Shown one piece after another: positions 17,899 through 25,859 of a stretch of 64,000 nt of DNA. Where the stretch lies: NCBI RefSeq assembly GCF_022763245.1, contig NZ_JALEGV010000005.1:124001-188000 (forward strand). Direction: 5' to 3'. Position 1 is the first letter of the stretch; the number at the start of each line of letters is the position of its first letter. Position numbers and translations under genes: made by a program. A model generated the notes under the pieces. The model was not told the origin of the DNA. It ran no database searches and saw only the letters and a program-made list of their open reading frames with translations. This DNA comes from Oricola sp. GTDB lineage: Bacteria > Pseudomonadota > Alphaproteobacteria > Rhizobiales > Rhizobiaceae.

Positions 17899-18984
17899 AT
17901 GTCACTCCCGCTTGAAACGCAATCCACACCCGACATGACCGAGGCGGCGGCGTTCGCCGAAACCGTCGGAAGCATCATCAATTCCGGGGCCATCTCGATC
18001 ATGGTGTCGATCGGTCATCGCACTGGCTTGTTCGACCTGCTGGCCGACATGCCCCCGGCCACGTCACAGGACATCGCCGATCATGCCGCGCTGGCCGAGC
18101 GCTATGTGCGTGAATGGCTCGCCGTCATGGTGACAGGCGGCATTGTCGTTTATGACCCGGCGCGGCGGACCTATCAGCTACCCGCCGAACATGCCGCCTG
18201 CCTCACCCGCGCTGCCCCGCTCGGCAATCTTGCCGTCTATGCGCAGTTCGTCTCGATGGCCGGCTCGGTTCAGGAGAAGATCCTCGAGTGCTTCGAGACC
18301 GGCGACGGGCTTTGCTATCACGACTATCCGTGTTTTCACCGCATCATGTCGGAAGACAGCGAGATGACCGTGATCGCCGGTCTCTTCGACGCGATCCTGC
18401 CGCTGGTGCCGGGTCTGACCGAACGTCTCGAGGCGGGTATCGACGTGCTCGACGCCGGTTGCGGCTCCGGGATCGCCCTGGTCGAAATGGCGAAGCGCTT
18501 TCCGGCCAGCCGCTTTACTGGCTACGATTTGTGCGAGGACGCGCTTGCGACCGGTCGCAAGGCCGCAGCCGGGCTGGACAACGTCCGCTTCGAGGTTCGC
18601 GACCTGACAGGATTCGACGAACCGGAAAGCTACGATTTCATCACTTCGTTCGACGCGATCCATGACCAGAAGGATCCGCAGGGGCTGCTGAACGGCATCC
18701 ATGGCGCGTTGCGCGCCGGCGGCACCTATCTCGTCCAGGATATCGGCGGATCGGCCAGTCTGGAGAACAATCTGGACTTTCCGTTCGCAGCCTTCCTCTA
18801 CACGGCCTCATGCCTGCACTGCACGCCCGTCTCGCTCGGCCAGGGCGGTGAAGGTCTCGGCACGATGTGGGGATGGGAGACGGCGAAGCGGATGCTCGCC
18901 CAGTCCGGCTTCAAGGACGCGGCGATGCATCGCTTCGAACACGACCCGCTCAATGTCTGGTACGTTTGCCGGAAATCGCCCTGA
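17899..18984 (+). CDS. Class I SAM-dependent methyltransferase with N-terminal winged helix
   Basis: The protein has an N-terminal winged-helix dimerisation region (IGHRTGLFDLLADMPPATSQDIADHAALAERYVREWL), as in O-methyltransferases, and a Rossmann-type C-terminal domain with the SAM motif DVLDAGCGSGIALVEMAKRF (about residues 187-206). It resembles the Rv2258c-type methyltransferase group. The start at 17899 is preferred over 17881 because GGAAAGG stands 9 bases before it. It follows the flavin monooxygenase gene in the same direction. A hydroxylation-then-methylation pathway on an unknown small molecule is an inference from this pairing. Confidence 0.87.
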   Translation: MSLPLETQSTPDMTEAAAFAETVGSIINSGAISIMVSIGHRTGLFDLLADMPPATSQDIADHAALAERYVREWLAVMVTGGIVVYDPARRTYQLPAEHAACLTRAAPLGNLAVYAQFVSMAGSVQEKILECFETGDGLCYHDYPCFHRIMSEDSEMTVIAGLFDAILPLVPGLTERLEAGIDVLDAGCGSGIALVEMAKRFPASRFTGYDLCEDALATGRKAAAGLDNVRFEVRDLTGFDEPESYDFITSFDAIHDQKDPQGLLNGIHGALRAGGTYLVQDIGGSASLENNLDFPFAAFLYTASCLHCTPVSLGQGGEGLGTMWGWETAKRMLAQSGFKDAAMHRFEHDPLNVWYVCRKSP

Positions 18985-19077
18985 CGACAGATGCGCGATG
19001 GCCGGAGGCAACGCTTCCGGCCGTCTGCCTCTCCAGAGTGGTCCCCTTGGAGAGGACAGGAGAAGCTGCGTCAAAAT

Positions 19078-19100
19078 AACATGACAAAAAATATCATGTT
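19078..19100. promoter_or_regulatory. Operator-like dyad upstream of the FecBCD-type operon
   Basis: AACATGA and TCATGTT form a perfect 7-bp inverted repeat with a 9-base AT-rich spacer. The dyad ends 5 bases before the -35 box at 19106. A further TCATGTT half-site sits at 19119-19125, inside the -35/-10 spacer. A repressor binding all three would block the promoter. I cannot match the sequence to a known regulator. Confidence 0.6.
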
Positions 19101-19105
19101 CGAAC

Positions 19106-19134
19106 TTGACAATCTAACTCATGTTTTCTTGATA
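19106..19134 (+). promoter_or_regulatory. Sigma-70-type promoter of the FecBCD-type operon
   Basis: TTGACA (19106-19111) matches the -35 consensus exactly. A 17-base spacer leads to TTGATA (19129-19134), a moderate -10. The first gene starts at 19168, giving a leader of about 25 bases. Together with the flanking dyad this looks like a tightly switched promoter. Confidence 0.6.
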
Positions 19135-19167
19135 GGCTCGCATCCATAGGACAACGGAGCCTTTCAA

Positions 19168-20262
19168 ATGTCCCTCTCAACCCTCCGGGCAGCGCTGCTC
19201 GCTGCCGGCGCGGTTTTCGCCGGCGCGTCAGCCGTCCAGGCCGACCCCGTCACCACGACCGACCTCAACGGCCGAACCGTGACACTGGACAAACCCGCCG
19301 AACGCATCGTCATGATCCCGATCCCGTCATCATCGACGGTCATCGCCCTCGACGGCACCACAGACCATCTTGTCGGCATGCACCCGTTGTCGAAGTCGGC
19401 GATCGAGGAAGCGATCCTCGGCGAGTTCTTCCCGGATGCGAAGGACATCGCTTCCGACATCATCGCGTCGGGCGGCAGTTCCGGCTTTTCGCCGAATGTG
19501 GAGGCCATCGCCGCGCTTCGGCCGGATCTCGTGGTGCAATGGGGCCATCAGGGCGAAGACATCGTCGCGCCGCTGACCAATGCGGGGCTGACGACCGCCC
19601 TGATCCAGTATGGCACCGAGGAGAAGGCGCGCGACATCATCAAGCTGCTCGGCACGCTGATCGGCAAGCCGGAGAAGCTCGACGAGATCATCGCCTGGCG
19701 CGACGACACCACGGCCAAGATCGAAGCCGGCCTCGAAGGCCTGTCCGACGAGGACAAGCCGAGCGTGCTCTATCTGCTGCGCGCACAGACTGAACTGCGT
19801 GCCTCCGGCACCGGCTCCTACAACGACTTTTACATCAATCTCGCCGGCGGGAAGAACGCGGCGGCGGAACTCCAGGGGCTGAAGCCGGTCAATGCGGAGC
19901 AGGTCGCGGCCTGGAACCCGGACGTGATCCTGCTCAACGGTTTCGAATCGGAACTCGATGTCAGCCGCATCTATGACGACCCGATTCTCGGCGCGACCAA
20001 CGCCGCGATCAGCAAGCGCGTCTACAAGATGCCGATCGGCGGCTATCGGTGGGATCCCCCGAGCCAGGAATCGCCGCTCACTTGGCAGTGGCTGGCAACG
20101 CTGCTGCACCCCGACCTCTTCGACTTCGACATTCGCGGCGAAATCACCGGCTGGTACGCCAAGCTTTACGGCCAGACGCCGACGGCGGAGCAGATCGACG
20201 GAATCCTGCGTGTTTCGATGAATGGCGGCGGCGCCAATTACGACCGCTTCCTGGCGGACTGA
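19168..20262 (+). CDS. FecB/BtuF-type ABC transporter substrate-binding protein
   Basis: A 364-residue periplasmic protein whose signal peptide ends near AVQADPVT. It shows the class III (cluster A) binding-protein pattern: DLNGRTVTLDKPAERIVMIP, followed by ALRPDLVVQWG and, near the C-terminus, WDPPSQESPLTWQWLATLLHPD. Known relatives bind ferric siderophores, heme, cobalamin or molybdate/tungstate. No histidine cluster of Zn or Mn binders is evident. The gene begins a coupled operon; the permease starts 6 bases after its stop. The substrate cannot be read from sequence; the distal genes suggest something other than a standard ferric siderophore. Confidence 0.87.
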   Translation: MSLSTLRAALLAAGAVFAGASAVQADPVTTTDLNGRTVTLDKPAERIVMIPIPSSSTVIALDGTTDHLVGMHPLSKSAIEEAILGEFFPDAKDIASDIIASGGSSGFSPNVEAIAALRPDLVVQWGHQGEDIVAPLTNAGLTTALIQYGTEEKARDIIKLLGTLIGKPEKLDEIIAWRDDTTAKIEAGLEGLSDEDKPSVLYLLRAQTELRASGTGSYNDFYINLAGGKNAAAELQGLKPVNAEQVAAWNPDVILLNGFESELDVSRIYDDPILGATNAAISKRVYKMPIGGYRWDPPSQESPLTWQWLATLLHPDLFDFDIRGEITGWYAKLYGQTPTAEQIDGILRVSMNGGGANYDRFLAD

Positions 20263-20268
20263 GGCACG

Positions 20269-21327
20269 ATGTCCGATACGGCCATCCATGCGCGCGGGCA
20301 GTCGCTGCCCGCGCGCGGCAGCGGCGCTGTCTGGCTTGCGGCCTTCGGCGGCCTTCTGATTGTCGCCATGCTGGTCAGCCTCGGGCTGGGACGGCTGTCG
20401 ATCCCCCTGCCCACGGTCGCCGCGATCGTCGGCCACCTCGCGCTGCCGGTTCCAGAGAGCTGGACGGTGCTGGAAGAACGGGTCGTCCTCCTGGTCCGCG
20501 AGCCGCGCGTGCTGCTGGCGGCCCTCTCAGGTGCGGGGCTGGCGATGTGCGGTGCGGCTCTTCAAGGCATTTTCCGCAACCCCCTCGTCTCGCCGCAGAT
20601 CCTCGGCATTTCGCCGGGTGCGGCCTTCGGCGGGGCGCTCGCCATCCTGCTCGGCCATGCCGGCGTCGTGCTGATCGGCTCGTCCTTCGTCTTTGGTGTC
20701 GCGGCGCTGGTGACCGTCGGTCTGATCGCGCGTATCGACGGGCGCACCGAGACGGCGACCATCGTTCTGGCCGGCATCATCGTCGGCGCGCTTTTCTCGG
20801 CGCTCGTCTCGCTTCTTCAATTCGTCGCCGATCCCGATTCGTCGCTGCCGGCGATCGTGGGCTGGCTGATGGGGTCTTTCGCCTCCGCCACTTGGCCCCG
20901 TCTTGCGCTCGCCGCCCCGGCCATCCTGATCGGCGTGATCGGCCTCTTCTTCCTGCGGTTTCGCGTCAACGTTCTGTCGCTGGGCGATGACGAGGCCCGC
21001 TCGTTCGGCGTTTCCGTGGAACGCGACCGCTGGATCTTCTTCATACTGGTGGCGCTGACCACTGGCGCCGTCGTTTCGGTTGCCGGGGTGATCGGCTGGG
21101 TCGGCCTCGTTGTGCCGCATGCCGCGCGCCTGCTGGTCGGTGAAGACCATCGCATTCTCGTCCCGGCCTCCGGGCTGCTCGGCGGCGCCTATCTCGTGAC
21201 CGTCGACACGATTTCGCGCACCGCTACCGCAGCCGAAATCCCGCTCAGCGTTCTGACGGCGATCATCGGCGCGCCGGTCTTCGCGATCCTGTTGCGCCAC
21301 TCCTGGCGAAAGGAGCATGCACGATGA
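20269..21327 (+). CDS. FecCD-type ABC transporter permease
   Basis: 352 residues with about ten hydrophobic helices, as in BtuC. Typical family stretches are GAALQGIFRNPLVSPQILGIS, which is the FecCD hallmark (LQ...NPL..P..LG), VRWGDDEARSFGVSVERDRW-like sequence before the penultimate helices, and GVIGWVGLVVPHAARLLVGEDHR near the end. It forms the inner-membrane channel as a dimer. The stop overlaps the ATPase start by 4 bases (ATGA). Confidence 0.92.
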   Translation: MSDTAIHARGQSLPARGSGAVWLAAFGGLLIVAMLVSLGLGRLSIPLPTVAAIVGHLALPVPESWTVLEERVVLLVREPRVLLAALSGAGLAMCGAALQGIFRNPLVSPQILGISPGAAFGGALAILLGHAGVVLIGSSFVFGVAALVTVGLIARIDGRTETATIVLAGIIVGALFSALVSLLQFVADPDSSLPAIVGWLMGSFASATWPRLALAAPAILIGVIGLFFLRFRVNVLSLGDDEARSFGVSVERDRWIFFILVALTTGAVVSVAGVIGWVGLVVPHAARLLVGEDHRILVPASGLLGGAYLVTVDTISRTATAAEIPLSVLTAIIGAPVFAILLRHSWRKEHAR

Positions 21328-22088
21328 CCACACTGACCGGCGCCGGCGTGCGCTTCGGATCGCGGTGGATCTTCCGCAATCTCGACCTTCACGCGCCGGT
21401 GGGCCGCAGCCTCGCCATCCTCGGCCCGAACGGGCGCGGCAAGACCACGCTCCTGCGCTCGCTTCTCGGCTTCCAACCGCTGACCGAGGGCCAGCGCGAC
21501 GCGCCGTCCGTGATCGGCTATGTGCCGCAATATGCGAGCCACGAGGTCGGCTATTCCGTTCGCCAGGTTGTCGCCACCGGCCGCGTCGCCCAGCGCGGCC
21601 TCTTCGCCCAGCCGACCGCGGGCGACATGGAGGCTGCCGATGACGCGCTCGCGCGTGTCGGCATGGTCGGTTTCGCGGAAAACCGTTTCGACTGGCTTTC
21701 CGGCGGCGAGCGCCAGTTGGTGCTGCTGGCCCGGGCTATTGCCACGGGCGCCACGACCCTCGTCCTCGACGAACCGGCCTCGGCGCTCGACCTGCGCAAC
21801 CAGGACCGCTTTCTCGCGGTCGTCGATTCGCTTCGGGAGGACGGGGACCACGCGATCCTGTTCACCACCCACCTGCCCCAGCATGCTGCCGCGGTCGCAG
21901 ACGACGCGCTGCTGCTCTACGGGCCGGAAGACCGCCTTCTCGGCCCGGTGGAGGACACGGTAACCGAGGACGCCATCGCCCGGCTCTACGGCATCCCTGT
22001 TCGGATCGTCGATTGCGACCTGCCGGGCGGCGCGCGCCCGGCCCGTGGCGTCATTCCCCTATTCGGTCAAGCCGGGAGCCAGGCATGA
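21324..22088 (+). CDS. FecE/BtuD-type ABC transporter ATP-binding protein
   Basis: 254 residues with all nucleotide-binding motifs: Walker A LGPNGRGKTTLLR (Gly-Arg replacing the usual Gly-Ala/Ser), Q-loop near YVPQYASHE, signature LSGGERQLVLLARAI, Walker B LVLDEPASALDLRNQ and the H-loop in LFTTHLPQHAAAV. It energises uptake through the FecCD-like permease. ATGA overlaps with both neighbours show strict translational coupling. Confidence 0.93.
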   Translation: MTTLTGAGVRFGSRWIFRNLDLHAPVGRSLAILGPNGRGKTTLLRSLLGFQPLTEGQRDAPSVIGYVPQYASHEVGYSVRQVVATGRVAQRGLFAQPTAGDMEAADDALARVGMVGFAENRFDWLSGGERQLVLLARAIATGATTLVLDEPASALDLRNQDRFLAVVDSLREDGDHAILFTTHLPQHAAAVADDALLLYGPEDRLLGPVEDTVTEDAIARLYGIPVRIVDCDLPGGARPARGVIPLFGQAGSQA

Positions 22089-22708
22089 GCAGACACGCCA
22101 TTTTCATCGTCTCGACCGACGCCCCCATGCCGGCGCAGTTCGTCGAGTTGCAGAGCCAAGGTCTCGTCCTCCCGGTGCGCCAGGACAGGCTGACGCCCGA
22201 AATCATCGCCAGCGCGGCGGGGCTGATCGCGACGGCCAGCGTCGACCAGATCGACCTGCTGTCCAAACGCGACGCCATCATGAAGCTGCTCGACACGGGT
22301 GGCCGGATGGTCGTCAACGGCCACGTCATGCGCCCGTTCATCGACGGATTGGAGACATTCGTGCCGCTGCAACATCCGGGCCGGGCGAGCTACACGTTGA
22401 CCCGGCTTGCCGCGCATCCGGTGTTCGACGACATTCCCGCCAAGACGCTCGAGACCAATCGCGGCGTCGCCGGTTTCTACGGACGCGGCTACAACCCGCC
22501 GCCGCCGGGCGCGATCGCGATCACCGGGATCGGCCCGGATCAATTGCCGGTCGACTGGGTCTGGCAGCGCCCGGCCGGCGGGTCGCTGTTCGTCCATTCA
22601 GGCAATGATCTGTGGGGCGTCGGCGACGATGCACAGATCAAGAAGAAGATTGCGGAACGGCTGGTTGGCTGGTGCCGCGCCGCATCGCGCACGGAGGCGT
22701 TCGCATGA
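22085..22708 (+). CDS. Hypothetical protein, possible class I amidotransferase-like fold (first of two)
   Basis: 207 residues, no signal peptide and no membrane segment. The visible pattern is a Rossmann-like alternation of strands and helices with the loop LDTGGRMVVNGH (residues 74-85). This has the shape of the nucleophile elbow of ThuA/GATase-like proteins, but with Gly-His where catalysis would need Cys. A second similar region is in FVHSGNDLWG. It resembles the next gene in layout (GG-x-MV-x-x-G), suggesting an old duplication. Coupled by ATGA overlaps on both sides, it is committed to the transporter. The function is unknown. Confidence 0.72.
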   Translation: MSRHAIFIVSTDAPMPAQFVELQSQGLVLPVRQDRLTPEIIASAAGLIATASVDQIDLLSKRDAIMKLLDTGGRMVVNGHVMRPFIDGLETFVPLQHPGRASYTLTRLAAHPVFDDIPAKTLETNRGVAGFYGRGYNPPPPGAIAITGIGPDQLPVDWVWQRPAGGSLFVHSGNDLWGVGDDAQIKKKIAERLVGWCRAASRTEAFA

Positions 22709-23322
22709 GCATCCTGGCAATCAATGGCGGCTCTGCCTACCAGATCGAGGCGGTCGAAGGGCGTCATGCCGGCTTCTTCGACGCCGCGATCAGGCCGGAG
22801 GAAATCGCCCGGACCGCCCTTGCCGCCTTCGACTGCGTCATCGTCCTGTGTCGCACGCCGGCCTGGCGCATGGAGCCCGTTGCAGACCGATTGCTCGCCT
22901 ATCTGGATCGCGGCGGCACGATGGTTGCCATGGGCGAATGCCACAGCGAGCGCTGGCTGCCCGGCATCTCGTTCGAGCCGTGCGAGACGAATTTCTGGTG
23001 GTGGCTCACACCGGGCGCCGACCTCGGCACGCAGGTCGTCAAGCCGCAGCACGCCCTGTTCTCACACATCGGCGAGAACGACATTCGCTGGCACCTGCAC
23101 GGCTCCTTCGACGCGCCCGAGGGCGCCGAGGTACTTGCGACGAACAAGGAAGGGCGCGCGATCCTCTATGTCGACGAGGTGACGACGCGCGGGCGGATGA
23201 TCGTCACCAGCCTCGATCCCTTCTTCCATCACGGACACCATTTCATGCCGGCCACGACCCGTTTTCTGGACGGGTTTCTGCCGTGGCTTCAAGAAGACAT
23301 CAAACGAAAGGCGGCCGCATGA
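22705..23322 (+). CDS. Hypothetical protein, possible class I amidotransferase-like fold (second of two)
   Basis: 205 residues, cytosolic. DRGGTMVAMGECHSERWLPG (about residues 70-90) looks like the glycine-rich turn with a Cys at the elbow (GEC), as in ThuA/GATase1 folds; a histidine-rich segment FFHHGHHFMP occurs near residues 172-181. The His-Cys combination could be catalytic or metal-binding; this is inference. It is paralogous in layout to the preceding gene and coupled to it by an ATGA overlap, and to the FmdE-like gene likewise. Unlike its partner, this copy keeps the Cys, so it may be the active member of a pair. Confidence 0.72.
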   Translation: MSILAINGGSAYQIEAVEGRHAGFFDAAIRPEEIARTALAAFDCVIVLCRTPAWRMEPVADRLLAYLDRGGTMVAMGECHSERWLPGISFEPCETNFWWWLTPGADLGTQVVKPQHALFSHIGENDIRWHLHGSFDAPEGAEVLATNKEGRAILYVDEVTTRGRMIVTSLDPFFHHGHHFMPATTRFLDGFLPWLQEDIKRKAAA

Positions 23323-23825
23323 CGCGGGACACGATCACCGTTCTCGAGAACGAAAAGCCCCTCACCTACGACATCGACGCGCTGACGCTCTATCACGGCT
23401 ACGGCTTTCCCGGCGGCGTGGCGCATGGCTTCCGCGTGATGCAGCGCGCCTTCGCCCTGCTGAGCTCGGACAATCCTCCCGAACGACGGTCGATCTCAGT
23501 GCGCACGGCCTTTCGTGGCCCCGGCGCGCGCGACGCATTCGAGATGGTTACGCGCTCGACGAGCGAGGAGCGCTACGTGATCGATGACGCGCTGGCGGAA
23601 CCCGAGCGCGGCGAGACGCTCATGCGCTATGTCTTCCATGTTTCCTGTGGCGACGAGACTGTTCGCCTGCATATCCGCGACGGCATCGTGCGCGACGACT
23701 TCATCGCGCTAGGCCGCAAGCCGGATCGCACCGCGCAGGAGGAGGAACGCCTTGTCGACCTGAAGCGCGACATGGCCGAGCGGCTGTTCGCCCTGCCCGC
23801 CCACCAGATCTACGAGCAGTATTGA
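23319..23825 (+). CDS. FmdE-like protein
   Basis: 168 residues, soluble. The stretch LYHGYGFPGGVAHGFRVMQRAF resembles the FmdE signature (HGH...PG...LG-R), and RGPGARDAFEMVTRST fits the following conserved G-x-G/A-x-DA-E/I-x-x-x-T block. FmdE-type proteins were first seen with molybdenum/tungsten formylmethanofuran dehydrogenases and are often encoded near metal ABC importers in bacteria. The zinc-finger C-terminus of archaeal FmdE is absent here. The gene is last in the six-gene coupled operon and lies convergent to the aldo/keto reductase gene. The role is unknown; a part in handling the imported metal or cofactor is inference. Confidence 0.65.
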   Translation: MTRDTITVLENEKPLTYDIDALTLYHGYGFPGGVAHGFRVMQRAFALLSSDNPPERRSISVRTAFRGPGARDAFEMVTRSTSEERYVIDDALAEPERGETLMRYVFHVSCGDETVRLHIRDGIVRDDFIALGRKPDRTAQEEERLVDLKRDMAERLFALPAHQIYEQY

Positions 23826-23832
23826 CCGTCGG

Positions 23833-24810
23833 TCAGGCGAAGCCGCTTATCGCCCGCGGCCGGTAGGGTGCCTCGATCTCGGCGACATCTTCGTCGTCGA
23901 GAGAGAATTCGAGCGCCGCGAAGGCGTCGGTGACGTGGCTTTCCTTCGACACGCCGACGATGGGCGACGTCACGCCCTTCAGTTGGAGAACCCAAGCCAT
24001 GGCGACGCGCGCCATCGGCACGCCGCGCCGCTCGGCAACGCGCTGCACGGCTTCGACCACCGCACGATCGACGGTGTTCGCGTCGGCATAGGCGTCCGTG
24101 AGACGCTGATCGGTGGTCGAACGCCCGGTCTCTTCGCCCCACGGCCGTGCGAGGCGGCCCGACGCCAGCGGCGACCAGGGCATGACAGCGATGCCGTCGT
24201 GGCGGCAGAGCGGCAGCATCTCGCGCTCCTCCTCGCGGTAGATCAGGTTCACCTGGTTCTGCATGGAAACGAATTTCGTGCCGCCGATTCGCTCTGCTGC
24301 ATGCTGATATTTCAGGAACTGCCATGTATGCATGGAGGACGCGCCGATGTAGCGGACCTTTCCGGCTTTGACGACATCGTGCAGCGCCTCCATCGTCTCC
24401 TCGAAGGGCGTTGTCGGGTCGGCGCGGTGGATCTGGTAGAGATCGACATGGTCGGTCCCGAGCCGCGTCAGGCTTGCGTCGATTTCGTGCAGGATTGCCT
24501 TGCGGGACAGCCCGCGTCCGTTCGGCCCCGGCCGCATGGGCGCCCAGACCTTCGTGGCAAGAACGATCTCGTCGCGCGGCGCAATCTCCCAGAGTGCCTT
24601 GCCCGTGATCTCCTCTGAGGTTCCGCCGGAATAGGCGTTCGCCGTGTCGTAGAAGTTGATACCGCCCTCCCAGGCGGCACGGAACATGGTGCGGGCCGCG
24701 TCGAGATCGAGCGTCCAGGGTCTGAGTTCCGTCGGCGCGCCGAAGGACATGGAGCCGAAACACAGGCGACTGACGTCCAGTCCGGTCTTTCCGAATTTCA
24801 CGTAGTCCAT
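23833..24810 (-). CDS. Aldo/keto reductase
   Basis: 325 residues forming a TIM barrel that reduces aldehydes or ketones with NADPH. The catalytic tetrad can be seen: D in NFYDTANAYSG, Y in the same segment, K in LATKVWAPM and H in LYQIHRAD. The opening MDYVKFGKTGLDVSRLCFG is typical of the AKR11/13-like group. A strong GGGGGAGG ribosome site precedes the ATG. It lies 8 bases from the end of the FmdE-like gene, on the opposite strand. The substrate is unknown. Confidence 0.93.
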   Translation of the reverse strand: MDYVKFGKTGLDVSRLCFGSMSFGAPTELRPWTLDLDAARTMFRAAWEGGINFYDTANAYSGGTSEEITGKALWEIAPRDEIVLATKVWAPMRPGPNGRGLSRKAILHEIDASLTRLGTDHVDLYQIHRADPTTPFEETMEALHDVVKAGKVRYIGASSMHTWQFLKYQHAAERIGGTKFVSMQNQVNLIYREEEREMLPLCRHDGIAVMPWSPLASGRLARPWGEETGRSTTDQRLTDAYADANTVDRAVVEAVQRVAERRGVPMARVAMAWVLQLKGVTSPIVGVSKESHVTDAFAALEFSLDDEDVAEIEAPYRPRAISGFA

Positions 24811-24908
24811 GGCATCCTCCCCCGATCAACGCTCAATCATCCCATAGATGATTTCGCGCCATCGTTGAAGTCATGTATACATATTGGAGTGCCGACGACG
24901 CCCTGCCC

Positions 24909-25757
24909 TCACGGCGTATCGTCGAGTTCTTCCTGGATCGAGGCGATGATGTCGGTGCGTTGAAGCGCCGTGTCGCCGGCGCGCGCGAGAAATGCGACGG
25001 CCAGCAGCCGCAGCGCACTGAACAGGCCGGTATGGGAGGGCGCGAGCCCGAAGCCGGCGACATGACAGGGCAGGACGACGCTTGAGAAGCGCTGCACCGT
25101 GGCAAGCGAACCATGGTCGGTAACCGTAATGACATTGGCCCGCGTCGTCTTGGCATAGGACAGCACCGAGCGCACTGTGCGCGCCAGCGGCTCGAGCGTG
25201 AGCACCACCACCGCGTCGCGCGGGCCCATCATGGCGAGATCCACCGACAGCGCGCCGTCCGAGAGGTTGAGCAACGACACGTTCGGCCGCAGGCGCGAGA
25301 ACTGATGCTGGCCGTGGCGGGCAAGACTGTCCTCGGCGCCAGCCCCGCAAAACCACAGCCTCGGCGCATTGGCGATCAGCTCGGCTGCAGCCGTCAGGCG
25401 GTCGGAGCGCATCTCCTCGAAGGTGCGGGTCAGGTTGGAGATTTCGAGCGCGAGGTGGTCGCCGATGGCGCGCCCCAGCACCACCTTCTCGGACGCCGCC
25501 ACCGAATAGGAATAGGGCTGCGTGCGATTGCGCTCCTCGCGCGCCTGGGCCTTCACCTCCTCGAAATCGGCATAGCCAAGCGACCGGAAGAAGCGCGCCG
25601 CGGTCGCCTTGGAGACCCCTGCCATACGCGCCAACTCGGTGGCCGAATGGGTTTCCACCACGCCTTGGCGCTTCAGGATTTCCTGGCCGAGCTTCTGCTC
25701 ACTCGCGGTGAGGCGAGACATGCGTTCCTGAATTCTCAGAGCTAGACGTTGCGACAT
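24909..25757 (-). CDS. MurR/RpiR family transcriptional regulator
   Basis: 282 residues. The N-terminal helix-turn-helix (about 1-75; LTASEQKLGQEILKRQ ... SATELARMAGVSKATAARFF) is of the RpiR type, and a SIS sugar-isomerase-like effector domain covers about 115-240 (RLWFCGAGAEDSLARHGQ and DAVVVLTLEPLARTVRSVL). It is divergent from the cyclo-ligase-like/ABC importer operon and a likely regulator of it through the dyad at 25808-25844. The effector may be a phosphorylated or nucleoside-like compound; this is inference. Confidence 0.92.
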   Translation of the reverse strand: MSQRLALRIQERMSRLTASEQKLGQEILKRQGVVETHSATELARMAGVSKATAARFFRSLGYADFEEVKAQAREERNRTQPYSYSVAASEKVVLGRAIGDHLALEISNLTRTFEEMRSDRLTAAAELIANAPRLWFCGAGAEDSLARHGQHQFSRLRPNVSLLNLSDGALSVDLAMMGPRDAVVVLTLEPLARTVRSVLSYAKTTRANVITVTDHGSLATVQRFSSVVLPCHVAGFGLAPSHTGLFSALRLLAVAFLARAGDTALQRTDIIASIQEELDDTP

Positions 25758-25807
25758 GATGCGGTTTCGATGCCCGAAAAAATACCGAATGCCAACTCTT
25801 GCATTTC

Positions 25808-25844
25808 TGAAACACTTGTTTCAATCTTATGAAACACTGAAACA
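25808..25844. promoter_or_regulatory. RpiR-type operator between the RpiR gene and the importer operon
   Basis: TGAAACACTTGTTTCA (25808-25823) is a perfect 7-bp inverted repeat around CT. Two more direct TGAAACA half-sites follow at 25830 and 25838. The cluster lies in the 102-base divergent region and ends 15 bases before the GTG at 25860, a good position for repression of that operon. Confidence 0.65.
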
Positions 25845-25859
25845 CCAAAGGGGATCGCA

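Noticed and set aside
19168-22088. Labelling the FecBCD-type importer as a ferric siderophore system
   Set aside because: The family also carries heme, cobalamin and molybdate, no TonB receptor or siderophore gene is present, and the distal FmdE-like gene argues for caution.
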